64,000 nucleotides of DNA from Tichowtungia aerotolerans (GCF_009905215.1 NZ_CP047593.1:3414900-3478899); one strand, 5' to 3'; shown: positions 34,121 through 43,530, numbered from the stretch's first letter. Notes: generated by a model not told the origin, from the letters alone. Made by a program: numbers and translations.

Positions 34121-35445
34121 GTGATAAACCGCGCAAGTTCAAAGGCGGCGTTCACCCGAACGACAGCAAGGCGCTTTCTGCGGCCAAAGCCGTTCAGGAC
34201 GCACCACTGCTCGATAGTTATAATGTAATTGTTCACCAGAACATCGGCGCGCCACCGGAAGTGATCGTCAAAAAAGGTGACACGGTCAAAAAAGGAGATC
34301 TGCTCGCCAAAGCCTCCGGTTTCGTTTCTGTGCCTCTGCACGCTCCGACCAGCGGAACAGTCAGCGCCCTGGAAAAATGCCCCGGCCCGACCTGCATCAG
34401 TGTCCCGTCCATCACTATCACCGCCGACGGCGAAGACGCCTGGGGCGACTGCATGGAGCCGATCAGCGACTGGCAGAACGCCGACCCGGCTGCGCTCAAA
34501 CAACGCGTCGCGGATGCCGGCATCGTGGGTATGGGCGGAGCGGGCTTTCCATCACACGTCAAACTTTCGCCCAACAAGCCGATCGATACACTGATCCTCA
34601 ATGGTGCGGAATGTGAACCCTATCTAACGGCGGACCATCGCCTGATGCTCGAAGAAGCCGAAAAGGTGGTTCTTGGCGCAGCGATTCTCGCCCGTATTCT
34701 CGGACTCAACGGCGCAACCATCGGCGTTGAAAACAACAAGCCCGATGCCATCGAAGAACTCAATAAGATTGCTGGCAAATATAACGTCAAGGTACAGGGA
34801 CTGCGCGTCAATTATCCGCAGGGAGCCGAAAAACAGCTCATCTATGCACTCACCGGACGGGAAGTGCCGATTGGCGGTCTGCCGATGGATGCCGGTTGCG
34901 TCGTCCAGAACGTCGCTTCCGCCGCAGCTGTGACCGACGCGGTCATTAACGGACGTCCGCTGATCGAACGAATAACAACCGTTACCGGCGAGCCGCTCGT
35001 CAACCCCGGCAACTGGCGCTTCCGGCTTGGCACGCCGATTTCCAAAGCACTGGAGCTTGCAGGTGGTATTAAAACGCAGCCCGCGAAACTGCTGCTCGGC
35101 GGACCGATGATGGGGTTTGCCCAGAATTCACTCGACGTCACCGTCATGAAAAACACGTCCGGCATTCTTCTGATTCCGGTTGAGACCGCCTCGCAGTATA
35201 CCTCCGAACCATGCATTCGCTGCGGCCGTTGCGTCGAGGTCTGTCCGATGGATATTCTGCCTGCCACGATCAGTCAGGCAGTGGAAAACGAACGTTTTGA
35301 CTGGTCGGCACAGCTCAATGTGATGGCCTGTATTGAATGTGGATCGTGCAGTTATGTCTGCCCGTCGCACCGCCCCCTGAACCAGCACTTCAAACGGGCC
35401 AAGGCCGAAATCGCCGCAGCCCGCCGCAAGGAACAAAAGAAGTAA
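34117..35445 (+). CDS. rnfC: Rnf complex subunit RnfC (NADH-binding)
   Basis: A 442-residue peripheral subunit where NAD+ is reduced or NADH oxidised, with FMN. The N-terminal region (about 5-105) is the RnfC barrel-sandwich domain, GMGGAGFPSHVK (about 130-141) is the nucleotide/FMN loop shared with NuoF, and an SLBB-like segment follows. Near the C-terminus are two [4Fe-4S] motifs, CIRCGRCVEVCPM and CIECGSCSYVCPSH. Start 34117 follows AAAAAGGAG; an in-frame upstream start at 33934 lies wholly inside rnfB and is rejected. Confidence 0.97.
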   Translation: MSDKPRKFKGGVHPNDSKALSAAKAVQDAPLLDSYNVIVHQNIGAPPEVIVKKGDTVKKGDLLAKASGFVSVPLHAPTSGTVSALEKCPGPTCISVPSITITADGEDAWGDCMEPISDWQNADPAALKQRVADAGIVGMGGAGFPSHVKLSPNKPIDTLILNGAECEPYLTADHRLMLEEAEKVVLGAAILARILGLNGATIGVENNKPDAIEELNKIAGKYNVKVQGLRVNYPQGAEKQLIYALTGREVPIGGLPMDAGCVVQNVASAAAVTDAVINGRPLIERITTVTGEPLVNPGNWRFRLGTPISKALELAGGIKTQPAKLLLGGPMMGFAQNSLDVTVMKNTSGILLIPVETASQYTSEPCIRCGRCVEVCPMDILPATISQAVENERFDWSAQLNVMACIECGSCSYVCPSHRPLNQHFKRAKAEIAAARRKEQKK

Positions 35446-35449
35446 GATT

Positions 35450-36457
35450 ATGGCTGAAGAAACAACAACTCCCGCTATTCAACTGCCCGACGCCACCAAA
35501 CTGGTCGTCAGCAACTCGCCGCACATCCGCGGAAACGAAACCATCTCCAAGGTGATGGTTCAGGTGCTGCTTGCCCTGCTCCCGGCTGCGATTGCCGCCG
35601 TCTGGTTTTTCGGACTGGCCGCGCTCAAAGTGATGGTGCTCTGCACCGTCGGCTGCATCGCCGTTGAAGAAATTTGGAATAAATGCACCAAACGCGCAAC
35701 GACCTGGAAAGACGGCAGCGCGGCCATCACCGGCCTGCTGCTTGCCATGAACCTCTCCTCCGGCACACCGTGGTGGATCTGCATCCTCGGCTGCCTGCTG
35801 GCCATCATCCTCGGAAAACAGCTTTTCGGCGGACTCGGCTTCAACCCCTTTAACCCGGCGCTCGTCGCCCGCGTCGCCCTTCTGATCGGCTTTCCGTCAC
35901 TGATGACTTCATGGGTGGCTCCAACCCCTGGAAATCTGACCGTCTGCGATGCCATGACCGGCGCCACGCCGCTCGGCGCACAGGGTGAAGCGGTTGCTTC
36001 ACTTGCCGATCTATTCAGCGGCAATGTCGGCGGCTGCCTCGGCGAAACCTCAGCACTGGCCCTGCTGCTCGGCGGCGCGTTCCTGATTGTCCGCAAGCTG
36101 ATCAAATGGCAGGTCCCCGCCGCTTTCATCGGAACCGTCGTTGTCATCAGCGGTCTGGTGCACGCCATCAATCCGGAAATCACCCAGACGCCGATTTATC
36201 ACGTTCTCGCCGGCGGCCTTCTGATCGGTGCTTTCTTTATGGCCACAGACATGGTCACGTCTCCAATGACGGCCAAAGGCGCTCTGATTTTCGGCTGTGG
36301 TTGCGGACTGATCACCAGCGTCATCCGTATCTGGGGCGGCTATCCGGAAGGCGTCAGTTTTTCCATTCTCTTTATGAATGCCCTTACCCCGCTGATCGAC
36401 CGCTACACCATTGGCAAACCGTTCGGCTACATTCGTGTTAAGAAGGAGGCTGCGTAA
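35450..36457 (+). CDS. rnfD: Rnf complex subunit RnfD
   Basis: A 335-residue membrane subunit with about nine helices. DAMTGATPLGA contains the Thr to which FMN is attached by ApbE-type flavin transfer. GLGFNPFNPALVARVALLIG and the C-terminal FSILFMNALTPLIDR segment are conserved in RnfD/NqrB. It lies 4 bp after rnfC. No apbE gene is in the window. Confidence 0.97.
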   Translation: MAEETTTPAIQLPDATKLVVSNSPHIRGNETISKVMVQVLLALLPAAIAAVWFFGLAALKVMVLCTVGCIAVEEIWNKCTKRATTWKDGSAAITGLLLAMNLSSGTPWWICILGCLLAIILGKQLFGGLGFNPFNPALVARVALLIGFPSLMTSWVAPTPGNLTVCDAMTGATPLGAQGEAVASLADLFSGNVGGCLGETSALALLLGGAFLIVRKLIKWQVPAAFIGTVVVISGLVHAINPEITQTPIYHVLAGGLLIGAFFMATDMVTSPMTAKGALIFGCGCGLITSVIRIWGGYPEGVSFSILFMNALTPLIDRYTIGKPFGYIRVKKEAA

Positions 36458-36458
36458 C

Positions 36459-37100
36459 ATGAACGGCAACAAAGTCAATATTCCCGTTCTCGCGACTGCT
36501 CTGGCACTGATTGCCGGCGTTGCCGCTGCATTGCTCGGCTGGGTTTACCTGCTTACGCAGGAACCGATCGCTGCTGCACTGCAGGCAAAAACCAACACCG
36601 CGCTTGGTGAAGTGCTTCCGGAGTTCGATAACCAGCCGGCCGAGGAAACGATTATAAAAGACGGCGTCACGTTTTATGTCGGCAGAAAAGATGGTCAAGT
36701 TGTCGGTTTCGCCGGTGAAACCATTACACCCAAAGGTTACAATGGAAACGTTACCGTGCTGGCCGGACTGAAACCGGACGGAACAATCACCACCGTACTC
36801 GTTACAAAACAGTCGGAAACTCCCGGACTGGGAACCGTTGTCTGTGAACGCAAACGGGAAAAAACCATCAGCAAAATCATCAAGGGTGTCAAAGAAACCG
36901 GCCTGCCTCCGAACGCCATTCTTGATCAGTACAGCGGCATGCAAGCCGCCGCCGGCTCCACGGAATGGACGGTGGAAAAAGACGGGGGGAACTGTGATGC
37001 TATCACCGGAGCCACCATTACCAGCCGCGCGGTCTGCGGTGCCGTCTACACGATTGCTGAAACATTTGCAGCCAACCGATCCGAACTGATAACCCAATAA
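36459..37100 (+). CDS. rnfG: Rnf complex subunit RnfG
   Basis: A 213-residue membrane-anchored subunit on the outer face carrying covalent FMN. The N-terminal helix is at about 7-29; the flavinylation motif is ITGATITSRAV near the C-terminus (Thr of TGAT). The start at 36459 follows AAGGAGGCTGCG; an in-frame start at 36411 lies inside rnfD. RnfE follows after 18 bp. Confidence 0.96.
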   Translation: MNGNKVNIPVLATALALIAGVAAALLGWVYLLTQEPIAAALQAKTNTALGEVLPEFDNQPAEETIIKDGVTFYVGRKDGQVVGFAGETITPKGYNGNVTVLAGLKPDGTITTVLVTKQSETPGLGTVVCERKREKTISKIIKGVKETGLPPNAILDQYSGMQAAAGSTEWTVEKDGGNCDAITGATITSRAVCGAVYTIAETFAANRSELITQ

Positions 37101-37118
37101 CCGATACGGATAACAGAT

Positions 37119-37790
37119 ATGAGCCTGTTCAAAGAATTTTCCAAAGGTCTCTTTAAAGAGAATCCCGTCTTCGTCCTGCTGCTCGGCATGTGCCCAACGC
37201 TGGCTGTAACGAACAACGCAGTCAACGGACTCGGCATGGGCGTGGCCACGCTGTGCGTGCTGCTCGGAAGCAACATTGTGATTTCTTTGATTCGCAACAT
37301 TGTTCCCAAAAAGGTGCGCATCCCCTGCTATATCGTCGTGATTGCATCTTTCGTGACGATCGTAGACCTGCTGATGCAGGCTTATGCCCCGCGCTCACTC
37401 TACGAAGCGCTTGGAATCTTCATTCCCTTGATCGTGGTGAACTGCATCGTGCTCGGCCGCGCGGAAGCCTTTGCGTCCAAGAATGGAGTTGTTGCTTCGA
37501 TTTTTGATGCACTCGGCATGGGGCTCGGATTCACAATGGCGCTGTGCATTCTCGGCGGATCACGAGAATTTCTCGCCAGTGGATCTCTGTTTCAGGTCAA
37601 ACTGATCGAGGGCTGGACCAATGACTTCATGCTGATGGGCCAAGCCCCCGGCGCCTTTATTCTGCTCGGAGTTTTCCTCGGGGTCATCAACTGGAATGCA
37701 CGCCGCAAAGCGAAAAAAGCCGGCAATGACTGGACTCCGCCCGGACTCGACTGCCGCCAATGCAATCTCTGCGATCTCAACGAAAAATAG
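37119..37790 (+). CDS. rnfE: Rnf complex subunit RnfE
   Basis: A 223-residue homologue of RnfA with six helices; NPVFVLLLGMCPTLAVTNNA contains the Cys of the shared membrane Fe-S centre. The extra C-terminal tail ends GLDCRQCNLCDLNEK, with three Cys in a CxxCxxC pattern, which could bind an extra metal or cluster. It closes the A-B-C-D-G-E operon, the same order as in E. coli rather than the C-D-G-E-A-B of clostridia. Confidence 0.96.
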   Translation: MSLFKEFSKGLFKENPVFVLLLGMCPTLAVTNNAVNGLGMGVATLCVLLGSNIVISLIRNIVPKKVRIPCYIVVIASFVTIVDLLMQAYAPRSLYEALGIFIPLIVVNCIVLGRAEAFASKNGVVASIFDALGMGLGFTMALCILGGSREFLASGSLFQVKLIEGWTNDFMLMGQAPGAFILLGVFLGVINWNARRKAKKAGNDWTPPGLDCRQCNLCDLNEK

Positions 37791-37812
37791 GTTTTAGCCT
37801 TAGATTTGAGTT

Positions 37813-37827
37813 CTCCAAACATTGGAA
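37813..37827. repeat. Dispersed palindrome, one mismatch, between convergent genes
   Basis: CTCCAAACATTGGAA between the rnfE stop and the xerD stop. Only the first base departs from the consensus. Confidence 0.7.
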
Positions 37828-37828
37828 A

Positions 37829-38716
37829 TCAGGCCCGCGGATGAAACTGACGGTGGACGCCTTTGAGGCGGTCCGGATCAACATGGGTGTAGATCTGGGT
37901 GGTGGCGATATCGGCGTGACCGAGCATTTCCTGAATGATTCGTAATTCAGCGCCGTTGACCAGCAGGTGGCTGGCAAATGAGTGACGCAGCGAGTGTGGA
38001 TACACCGTTTTGGTGATCCCTGCATCGCGTGCGCATTGTTTGATCATGACCCAAATGGTTTTACGCGACATCGGCTGTTTCTGCCGACTCAGAAAAACGG
38101 TCTGCTCCTGAACGCCCGGAGAAAGTTGGGGACGTACTTCTTCGATATAACGTCTTACCCACTTAATGGCGGTTTTTGCAACCGGAACAACGCGTTCTTT
38201 GCGCCCTTTCCCGATACAACGCAAAAAATTTTCATCGAAATGCAGGTCGGTCAATTGCAGATCAGCCATCTCTGAAACCCGCAGACCAGATGCATAAAAC
38301 AGTTCCAAGATAGCCCGGTTGCGGATTCCCAGCGGAGTTTTGAGATCCGGGGCCTCAAACAGTCGGTCAATTTCTTTCGGCGTCAATACGCCTGGAAGCA
38401 TTTTCCAGACTTTGGGCGAGTCCATCGTTTCGGCGACATTGACGTCCAGCATTCCCTCCTGTGCCATCCATCGAAAAAACACCTTAAGCGACACTAAATG
38501 CCGAGACAGTGAGTTGGCGGATAACCCGCGCGCTTTCTCGTCCATCAAATGGTCGAGAATGTGCTTTCGGTTTACATCATTAAAAGTGCTGACGCCCCGT
38601 TTAGCCAGAAAGTCAATAAACCGGACAATATCATCCGCATATGCCATGCGCGTGTTTTGGCTCAAACCTCTTTCGAGGCTGACATAATCCAGGAAACTGT
38701 CCAGCAGTGCACGCAT
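37829..38716 (-). CDS. xerD: Tyrosine recombinase XerD
   Basis: A 295-residue site-specific recombinase, probably resolving chromosome dimers at dif with XerC. A SAM-like N-terminal domain (about 1-85) is followed by the catalytic domain: Arg in ASGLRVSEM, Lys in GKGRKERVVP, HSLRHSFASHLL, GHADIATTQIYTHV with nucleophile Tyr. Length is the usual 295-300. Start 38716 is preferred over an in-frame one at 38752. It is flanked by convergent rnfE and upstream purC. No partner xerC or dif site is seen. Confidence 0.92.
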   Translation of the reverse strand: MRALLDSFLDYVSLERGLSQNTRMAYADDIVRFIDFLAKRGVSTFNDVNRKHILDHLMDEKARGLSANSLSRHLVSLKVFFRWMAQEGMLDVNVAETMDSPKVWKMLPGVLTPKEIDRLFEAPDLKTPLGIRNRAILELFYASGLRVSEMADLQLTDLHFDENFLRCIGKGRKERVVPVAKTAIKWVRRYIEEVRPQLSPGVQEQTVFLSRQKQPMSRKTIWVMIKQCARDAGITKTVYPHSLRHSFASHLLVNGAELRIIQEMLGHADIATTQIYTHVDPDRLKGVHRQFHPRA

Positions 38717-38752
38717 CGTCAATAAATAGCCACAAAAAACACGACAAAGCAC

Positions 38753-38782
38753 GAAAAAAGCCTGCCGCTTATGCGACAGGCT
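38753..38782 (-). terminator. Intrinsic terminator of purC
   Basis: On the minus strand, AGCCTGTCGC-ATAA-GCGGCAGGCT (10-bp stem, one mismatch) is followed by TTTTTT, 22 bp after the purC stop. Confidence 0.85.
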
Positions 38783-38803
38783 CCGAATTCAAAATTTAGA
38801 CTT

Positions 38804-39697
38804 TCAGATTTCCAGTTTTGTGCCTGTAAGGCGCTCATAAGCTTCGAGATATTTGGCGCGGGATTTTTCGATGATTTCTTCGGGCAGCGCCGGAGCCGGC
38901 GGGGTTTTATCCCACTCAAGCGTTTCGAGATAATCGCGCACAAACTGCTTGTCGTATGACATTGGGGAACTTCCAACTTCGTAGGAGTCGGCTGGCCAGA
39001 ATCGGGAGCTGTCCGGAGTCAGCGCTTCGTCGATCAGAATGATTTCCCCATCCAGTTCGCCAAATTCAAATTTTGTGTCGGCAATAATGATGCCCTTGGT
39101 CAGCGCGTAATCAGCAGCCTCCTTGTAAAGCTTCAGACTGATTTCTTTGAGCTTCTCCGCTTTTTCTTCTCCGACGATCTCTTTCATTTTATCGAAGGAA
39201 ATATTTTCGTCGTGCAGTCCCTGCTCCGCTTTAGTGGACGGCGTGAAAATCGGCTCATCCAGCTTATCGGCCATTTTGTAGCCGGAACGAAGCGGCATTC
39301 CACCAATGGTTTCGCTCTTCTGATATTCTTTCCATCCGGAACCGATCAGATATCCGCGCACAATACACTCGACCGGCAGGACCTCAGTCTTTTTCACCAG
39401 CATGGAACGACCTTTGAGCTGATCCGCATACTGGCTGAACGGGGCAGGATATTCGCTGACATCCGTGCTGAGCATGTGGTTTTTGACCACATCGCCGGTG
39501 CGCTCAAACCAGAACTTTGAGATCATGTTCAGTACGGCACCTTTCTCGGGAATGCCGTTGGGCATCACGCAGTCAAAGGCGGAGATTCGGTCACTGGCAA
39601 CAAAAAGAAGCTTGTCGCCGGCGTCAAAGATTTCGCGGACCTTTCCGCTGCGTGATTCTGTGTTGGGAATTTCAATTCTTGTTAATGCTTCACTCAT
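38804..39697 (-). CDS. purC: SAICAR synthetase
   Basis: Purine biosynthesis: joins aspartate to CAIR using ATP. The 297-residue protein shows the family signatures SGKVREIFDAGDKLLFVASD, LPVECIVRGYLIGSGWKEYQ and LIDEALTPDSSRFWPADSY. This is the longer form of about 300 residues found in yeast and many environmental bacteria, compared with about 237 in E. coli. It lies 19 bp downstream of nifS on the same strand, so may be cotranscribed with the nif-type genes. Confidence 0.97.
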   Translation of the reverse strand: MSEALTRIEIPNTESRSGKVREIFDAGDKLLFVASDRISAFDCVMPNGIPEKGAVLNMISKFWFERTGDVVKNHMLSTDVSEYPAPFSQYADQLKGRSMLVKKTEVLPVECIVRGYLIGSGWKEYQKSETIGGMPLRSGYKMADKLDEPIFTPSTKAEQGLHDENISFDKMKEIVGEEKAEKLKEISLKLYKEAADYALTKGIIIADTKFEFGELDGEIILIDEALTPDSSRFWPADSYEVGSSPMSYDKQFVRDYLETLEWDKTPPAPALPEEIIEKSRAKYLEAYERLTGTKLEI

Positions 39698-39716
39698 TAA
39701 ATGACTCCGGAATTAA

Positions 39717-40871
39717 TTAAACAAACGGTGAAAGTTCGCGAAGACGTTGCACGATTTTAGGCAGTTCGGTCAATACCGCATCGATATCCTCGTCAGTGTT
39801 GTACGTGCTGAGGCTGAAACGAATGGAACCGTGAACCGCCGTTCCCGGGACATTCATGGCGCGCAGAACATGCGAAGGTTCCAGAGAACCGGAGGCGCAG
39901 GCGGAACCCGTGGAGGCACAGATACCGCGATCATCCAGCATCAGCAGAATGGCTTCTCCTTCAATGAAGTCGAAGCTGATGTTGGTTGTGTTCGGAAGAC
40001 GATGCATGGAATCGCCATTCACACGGGAACCGGGACAGCAGGCCAGAATGCCCTGCTCCAGACGATCGCGCATGGCTTTAACGCGGTCGTTTTCCTCGGA
40101 CAGTTTTTTGCCGGCCAGATCACAGGCGACACCGAGACCGACAATATACGGCACGTTTTCAGTTCCTGCGCGTCGACCGCGCTCCTGATGTCCGCCAAGC
40201 ACCAGCGGTTTCACTTTTGTTCCGCGGCGGATATAAAGTGCACCGACTCCTTTAGGGGCGTGCAGCTTGTGCCCGGAAAGAGAGAGCATATCAATCGGGA
40301 GTTCGCTCACATTCATCGGAATCTTGCCGACCGCCTGAACGGCATCGGTATGAAAAATCCCGCCGAATTCATGGACGAGTTCCCCGATCTGGGACACCGG
40401 GAAAATAACCCCGGTTTCGTTGTTGGCCCACATGATCGAGGTCAGACTTTTTCCGCTTTTCACCTCGTGTACCAATGCTCCGGTATCCAGATCTCCCTGG
40501 GAATCGACATCCAGCTTGGTCAGGCGAAATCCGCGATCCTCTAAATAGTGACAAGGTCCGGAAACAGCAGCGTGCTCCACTTTAGAGGTAATCACATGCA
40601 GAGGCTTATCCATGGCCTCTGCACCGCCGCGAATGGCAAGGTTGTTGCTTTCAGAACCGCAGCTGGTGAATGTGACTTCCTGGGGGTCGGCAGCGCCAAT
40701 CAGGGCAGCAACCTTTTCGCGGGCAGCTTCGACATGTTTTTTAACCTGTCCGCCAAATGTATGCATGCTGGAAGGATTGCCCCAAAGATCGGTCAGAAAC
40801 GGAAGCATTGCCTCCCGGACTTCATCTGCGATTTGCGTAGTAGCATTGTTATCTACATATACTGTCTTCAT
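39717..40871 (-). CDS. nifS: Cysteine desulfurase (NifS/IscS)
   Basis: A PLP enzyme that moves sulfur from cysteine to NifU for Fe-S assembly. It is 384 residues long, with PLP lysine Lys202 (SLSGHKLHAPKG), PLP-stacking His100 (SKVEHAAV), Asp176 (HTDAVQA) and catalytic Cys325 (STGSACASGSLEPSH). It lies 72 bp downstream of nifU, its usual partner. Given the many Fe-S proteins here (Rnf, hydrogenases, NadA, KamA), it is likely the housekeeping supplier. Confidence 0.95.
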   Translation of the reverse strand: MKTVYVDNNATTQIADEVREAMLPFLTDLWGNPSSMHTFGGQVKKHVEAAREKVAALIGAADPQEVTFTSCGSESNNLAIRGGAEAMDKPLHVITSKVEHAAVSGPCHYLEDRGFRLTKLDVDSQGDLDTGALVHEVKSGKSLTSIMWANNETGVIFPVSQIGELVHEFGGIFHTDAVQAVGKIPMNVSELPIDMLSLSGHKLHAPKGVGALYIRRGTKVKPLVLGGHQERGRRAGTENVPYIVGLGVACDLAGKKLSEENDRVKAMRDRLEQGILACCPGSRVNGDSMHRLPNTTNISFDFIEGEAILLMLDDRGICASTGSACASGSLEPSHVLRAMNVPGTAVHGSIRFSLSTYNTDEDIDAVLTELPKIVQRLRELSPFV

Positions 40872-40943
40872 AATGTTCTTTCTAAATCATGGAACACAAA
40901 GAAACACTTCGGCACCGTCCGGCACAGCTCCTTGCGTAAACAA

Positions 40944-41783
40944 TTATTTGATTTCTTCGACGGTGATGTCCTCAGAAACATTTTCTTTCAGACGGGCTTC
41001 CACCACATCCTTCAGTGTAATTGCGGAAACGACACAGCCCGAGCAGGCCCCGCGAAAGCGAACCGTCACGATATCGCCTGCGACATCGATCAGCTCAAGA
41101 TCCCCGCCGTCCTGACGAAGAGCCGGACGGACCTCACGATCGATTACATCCTCAATCAAGTGTATTTTCTGCAGATTGGTCATCGGCATCTGAACCGGCT
41201 TGTTCTTTTCCGCCTCCATTTCTGCGGTAACCCGTTTTAAAATCGCTTCCAGTTCCGGAATGCAGTTGCCGCATCCTCCACCGGCTTTACAGGTATCCGT
41301 GAGATCCTCGACGGTTTGGGCATCGTTGTTGCGAATAGCTTCTTCAATTTCTTTATCGGTTACTCCGAAACAGTGGCAAACCACTTCGCCTTCAATCTCT
41401 TTACTCCATGTTTTGCCCGTGCGGTAATTGTAAATTGCGGCTTCGAGCGCTTCCCGCCCCATAACCGAACAGTGAACCTTCTGCTTGGGAAGCCCCCCGA
41501 GGTAGTCGGCAATATCCTTGTTGGTAATCTTCTCCGCTTCTTCGAGCGTTTTCCCAATGATCATATCGGTCAGAGCCGAAGACGACGCAATGGCACTGGC
41601 ACATCCGAACGTCTGAAATTTGGCTTCAGAAATCCGGCCTTCATCATCGAGTTTGAACATCAGCTTTAATGCATCACCGCATGCCAGCGATCCGACCTGC
41701 CCCTCGCCGTCCGGATTTTCAACTTTCCCCACATTATGAGGATTGCGAAAATGTTCATTTACTTTATCTGTATAGTCCCACAT
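40944..41783 (-). CDS. nifU: Three-domain Fe-S scaffold NifU
   Basis: A 279-residue modular scaffold. The IscU-like N-terminal domain has assembly cysteines Cys35 (SLACGDAL), Cys61 (FQTFGCASA) and one in KVHCSV; the central Bfd-like [2Fe-2S] domain has CHCFGVTDKEI and CKAGGGCGNC; the C-terminal Nfu domain has RGACSGCVVS. Full NifU is typical of nitrogen fixers and of many epsilon-proteobacteria and anaerobes where it serves general Fe-S assembly; no nitrogenase gene is visible. Start 41783 follows GGAGAGGAA; a start at 41828 would read through that RBS. Confidence 0.95.
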   Translation of the reverse strand: MWDYTDKVNEHFRNPHNVGKVENPDGEGQVGSLACGDALKLMFKLDDEGRISEAKFQTFGCASAIASSSALTDMIIGKTLEEAEKITNKDIADYLGGLPKQKVHCSVMGREALEAAIYNYRTGKTWSKEIEGEVVCHCFGVTDKEIEEAIRNNDAQTVEDLTDTCKAGGGCGNCIPELEAILKRVTAEMEAEKNKPVQMPMTNLQKIHLIEDVIDREVRPALRQDGGDLELIDVAGDIVTVRFRGACSGCVVSAITLKDVVEARLKENVSEDITVEEIK

Positions 41784-41852
41784 GGGAATTTCCTCTCCAT
41801 CAATTTCTGAATTATTGTCGCCCCGCATTGCTGAGTCAACAACTCACGTTTG

Positions 41853-42755
41853 TTAAATTTCAAGCATGCGCTGAATACAGCCCACCGCCCGCTCGGCAAT
41901 ATCCGGCGGAACAGTCACCCGTTCCTTCATTCCCTGAAGCGACCATAGAACCTTCTCCAGCGTTATCTTTTTCATGTTTGGGCACACCGCGCGGTCCGGA
42001 TTTGCCGGATAGAACTTTTTGCCCGGATTTTCATTCCGCAGCCGATAGTTGATCCCCAGTTCCGTCGCCACAATAAACTCCGTTTTTTCTGAAGCCTGAG
42101 CGTAGTGACACATCTGGCCGGTCGACAGCAACTCATCGGCCAGATCCCTCACCGGCTTACTGCATTCCGGATGTGCCATAACCACGGCACCCGGGTATTT
42201 TTGCTTCATAGCAATAACATCCACATCGCGAATCCGTTCATGAGTCGGGCAGAATCCATTGTACAGGACAATCTTCCTGTTCAGCTTCTCCGCCACAAAC
42301 GAACCGAGGTTGCGATCCGGCACAAAAATGATCTGTTCGTTGCCCAGCGATTCGCACACCTTGACAGCGTTCGACGACGTACAGCAGATATCGCTCTCTG
42401 CCTTCACTTCAGCCGAACTGTTGACGTAACAAACCACTTTTGCGCCGGGATGCTCGGCTTTCACTGCGCGCAGCTGTTCTGCTGTCACCATATCGGCCAT
42501 CGGACAGCCAGCATTCGGGTCGGGAATTAAAATGGTTTTGTCCGGCGAAAGAATCGCCGCGGTTTCCGCCATAAAATGCACCCCGCAAAACACCACCACA
42601 TCCTCGGAAAGGTTTGCTGCCTTTCGGCTGAGCTCCAGTGAATCGCCGGTAAAATCTGCAATCGCCTGCACTTCGTCGAGCTGATAGTTATGGGCCAGAA
42701 TAACGGCACCATGCTGTTTTTTCAGCTCAAGAATCTGTTCTTCAATTGTTTTCAT
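41853..42755 (-). CDS. nadA: Quinolinate synthase
   Basis: A [4Fe-4S] enzyme that condenses iminoaspartate with dihydroxyacetone phosphate for NAD synthesis. The 300-residue length is usual for the short NadA form. AHNYQLDEVQAIADFTGDSL, VVFCGVHFMAETAAIL, CCTSSNAVKV and the C-terminal NPDRAVCPNMKK match the family, including the cluster cysteines. nadB and nadC are not in the window. It is followed by nifU on the same strand after 69 bp. Confidence 0.96.
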   Translation of the reverse strand: MKTIEEQILELKKQHGAVILAHNYQLDEVQAIADFTGDSLELSRKAANLSEDVVVFCGVHFMAETAAILSPDKTILIPDPNAGCPMADMVTAEQLRAVKAEHPGAKVVCYVNSSAEVKAESDICCTSSNAVKVCESLGNEQIIFVPDRNLGSFVAEKLNRKIVLYNGFCPTHERIRDVDVIAMKQKYPGAVVMAHPECSKPVRDLADELLSTGQMCHYAQASEKTEFIVATELGINYRLRNENPGKKFYPANPDRAVCPNMKKITLEKVLWSLQGMKERVTVPPDIAERAVGCIQRMLEI

Positions 42756-42775
42756 TCACGCAATATAGCCCCATC

Positions 42776-42833
42776 TTCCAGACATTGGAAAAAAAATATG
42801 AGCTCTCATGCAATGAGTTTCCAACCCTTGGAA
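42776..42833. repeat. Pair of exact palindromes 43 bp apart
   Basis: TTCCAGACATTGGAA (42776-42790) and TTCCAACCCTTGGAA (42819-42833), in the divergent region between nadA and the methyltransferase gene. The first is identical to copies at 31769 and 58177. Confidence 0.9.
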
Positions 42834-42894
42834 AATTTTCGGGCTCCGCCAGCAAAGGCTTTCCTGATATTGGCAAAATCGTTAAGATGCCTGC

Positions 42895-43530
42895 ATGAGC
42901 AAGAGATCCGATCGTGAGGAATACTGGAAAATCAGCAATCAGGACACCGCTGCCGGGTATTTTAAAAACATACTTCGCTGGCTCGATCGGGAACTGCCGC
43001 TGGAGCAGTCAATGGAAAACATTCTGGAAGCCGGCTGCGGCTCCGCCGCCTTCACCCCGCACCTCGCGCGTCGCGCCGGTCACATGCGCGCCTGCGACAT
43101 TTCCCGCACGCAAATCGCTGCCAACTGCAACGCCTGGCCCGACATCAGCTTTTTTGTGCAGGACCTGGCCGAACCGATTGCCGCCGAGTCGAGAACCGTT
43201 AACGTCCTCTGGTGTTCAGAAGTGCTCGAACGTCTTGTTGATCCCGCTTTTGCGCTCAACGAATTCTACCGGGTGCTCAAATCCGGTGGGAAGCTGTTTG
43301 TCACGGTTCCCTATCACGGATTGTTAAAAAACGTGCTGATTGCGCTGTTTGGATGGAACCGGCATTTTGCCCCGAACAATCCCAACATCCGTTTTTTTAC
43401 GGTTAAAACGCTCACACAGCTGGTGAAAAAAGCCGGCTTTCGGAATATAAAGGTCGAAACCTGCGGAGCAAACAAACCGCTGCGCGACCTGCTGATTCCG
43501 ACCCATATTCTGCTCTCTGCCAAGAAATAG
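42895..43530 (+). CDS. SAM-dependent methyltransferase (class I)
   Basis: A 211-residue methyltransferase of the UbiE/Methyltransf_11 type. Motif I is NILEAGCGSAAF (43-54), then CDISRTQI, VLWCSEVLERLVDP (motif II-like) and YRVLKSGGKLFVTVPY. Substrate unknown. GFRNIKVETCG near the end is ordinary for the fold. No clear Shine-Dalgarno precedes the ATG. Confidence 0.85.
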   Translation: MSKRSDREEYWKISNQDTAAGYFKNILRWLDRELPLEQSMENILEAGCGSAAFTPHLARRAGHMRACDISRTQIAANCNAWPDISFFVQDLAEPIAAESRTVNVLWCSEVLERLVDPAFALNEFYRVLKSGGKLFVTVPYHGLLKNVLIALFGWNRHFAPNNPNIRFFTVKTLTQLVKKAGFRNIKVETCGANKPLRDLLIPTHILLSAKK

